Of a stretch of 5,434 nt of DNA, positions 4,893-5,434 are shown in pieces. The stretch is taken from contig PUNP01000919.1 of NCBI GenBank assembly GCA_003551785.1, positions 1-5,434 on the forward strand, written 5' to 3'. The stretch's first letter is position 1; the number at the start of each line of letters is the position of its first letter. A program made the translations under genes and the position numbers. Source of the DNA: Candidatus Brocadiaceae bacterium (GTDB lineage: Bacteria > Planctomycetota > Brocadiia > SM23-32). The notes below the pieces were generated by a model, which searched no databases, was not told where the DNA came from, and saw only the letters and a list, made by a program, of their open reading frames with translations.

Positions 4893-5434
4893 ATGAACGG
4901 CAAAACAACTTCTTCAATCGGACTCGACTTCGGTACAAACAGTGTCAGGGCATTGATAGTATCCCTGGAGGACGGCACCGAACTCGGCAGCAGTGTCTGG
5001 AATTACGAGCATGGAAAGGACGGAATAGTTTTAGATGAAACCCAACCGCATCTGGCACGCCAGCATCCCGCTGATTATATAGAAGGTATTACCCGGACCA
5101 TCACCTGCGCATTAGCAGAAGCATCAAAAGACAGCAATTTTTCCCCTGAGGCTGTCATAGGGATAGGAGTGGACACGACCGGCAGTACTCCTCTGCCAGT
5201 TGACTGTGAAGGGGTACCGCTTGCATTAAAGCCCGAATTTGCTGAAAACCCCAACGCTCTCGCCTGGCTGTGGAAGGACCACACCAGTCACAGTGAAGCA
5301 GAGGAAATCACAGAAAAGGCCCGTGAAATGCGCTGGCATTACCTGGCTAAGTGCGGTGGAACATACTCTTCGAAATGGTATTGGGCCAAAGTCCTTCACT
5401 GTCTGCGAGTCGCCCCCGAAATTTTCAAGGCGGC
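4893..5434 (+). CDS. araB: Ribulokinase AraB (FGGY kinase), N-terminal part; runs off the window
   Basis: The 180 visible residues are the N-terminal domain of ribulokinase, which phosphorylates L-ribulose to L-ribulose-5-phosphate in L-arabinose breakdown. The phosphate-binding loop of the sugar kinase fold is IGLDFGTNSVRAL (9-21). GIGVDTTGSTPLPVD (90-104) is the AraB-specific substrate-loop signature. LALKPEFAENPNAL (110-123), WLWKDHTSHSEAEEI (125-139) and KCGGTYSSKWYWAKVLHC (153-170) closely follow the Escherichia coli AraB pattern, which separates it from xylulokinase and glycerol kinase. About 560 residues are usual, so two thirds lie beyond base 5434. The start is one of two adjacent in-frame ATGs (4890 and 4893). 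GAGG at 4884-4887 is 5 nt from the second and only 2 nt from the first, so 4893 is preferred. The gene has its own promoter and probable operators, and araA or araD may follow downstream. Confidence 0.95.
   Translation, partial: MNGKTTSSIGLDFGTNSVRALIVSLEDGTELGSSVWNYEHGKDGIVLDETQPHLARQHPADYIEGITRTITCALAEASKDSNFSPEAVIGIGVDTTGSTPLPVDCEGVPLALKPEFAENPNALAWLWKDHTSHSEAEEITEKAREMRWHYLAKCGGTYSSKWYWAKVLHCLRVAPEIFKA

Noticed and set aside
5075..5284. Minus-strand frame of 69 residues inside araB
   Set aside because: It is antisense to strongly conserved AraB sequence and has no supporting signal.

Overview
The window comes from a Gram-negative bacterium. Two signs support this: a lipid A-type (LpxL/HtrB family) acyltransferase, and Shine-Dalgarno and sigma70-like promoter signals of ordinary bacterial form. 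GC is intermediate by eye, with AT-rich intergenic stretches. The 1.2-kb region upstream of argJ carries a GC-rich multi-hairpin repeat of a kind I associate from memory with environmental Gram-negatives such as Planctomycetes/Phycisphaerae. That taxonomic guess is weak and rests on no search.

Layout from left to right. (1) Bases 1-176 are the highly charged C-terminus of an unidentified plus-strand protein. (2) argJ (minus, 173-1378) encodes the bifunctional ornithine acetyltransferase/N-acetylglutamate synthase. Its stop codon overlaps the stop codon of the first gene. (3) Bases 1379-1786 hold no gene. They contain a compound repeat of six small hairpins bounded by a 9-bp inverted repeat (1481-1670), a weak inverted repeat near argJ and one isolated hairpin. 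The argJ reading frame happens to stay open through the repeat, so automatic callers will add about 99 false N-terminal residues. (4) A sugar-phosphate nucleotidyltransferase (minus, 1787-2611) lies 53 bp downstream of a lipid A-type acyltransferase (minus, 2665-3594), probably as a two-gene envelope operon. The acyltransferase appears to start at TTG with no Shine-Dalgarno, next to an A9 tract. (5) An MNT/HEPN toxin-antitoxin pair (minus, 3809-4703), antitoxin nucleotidyltransferase first and HepT-like toxin second, overlaps by 8 nt and has its own promoter. (6) A divergent gene (plus, from 4893, running off the window) is ribulokinase araB. It has a near-consensus promoter overlaid by two GntR-like palindromes.

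The genes form separate modules: arginine biosynthesis, envelope lipid/sugar activation, a type VII-like toxin-antitoxin pair, and L-arabinose/L-ribulose catabolism. I see no wholly new system. The points most worth a second look are the toxin-antitoxin pair with its shortened active-site loop, the compound hairpin element, the tandem operators at araB, and the unusual start of the acyltransferase.
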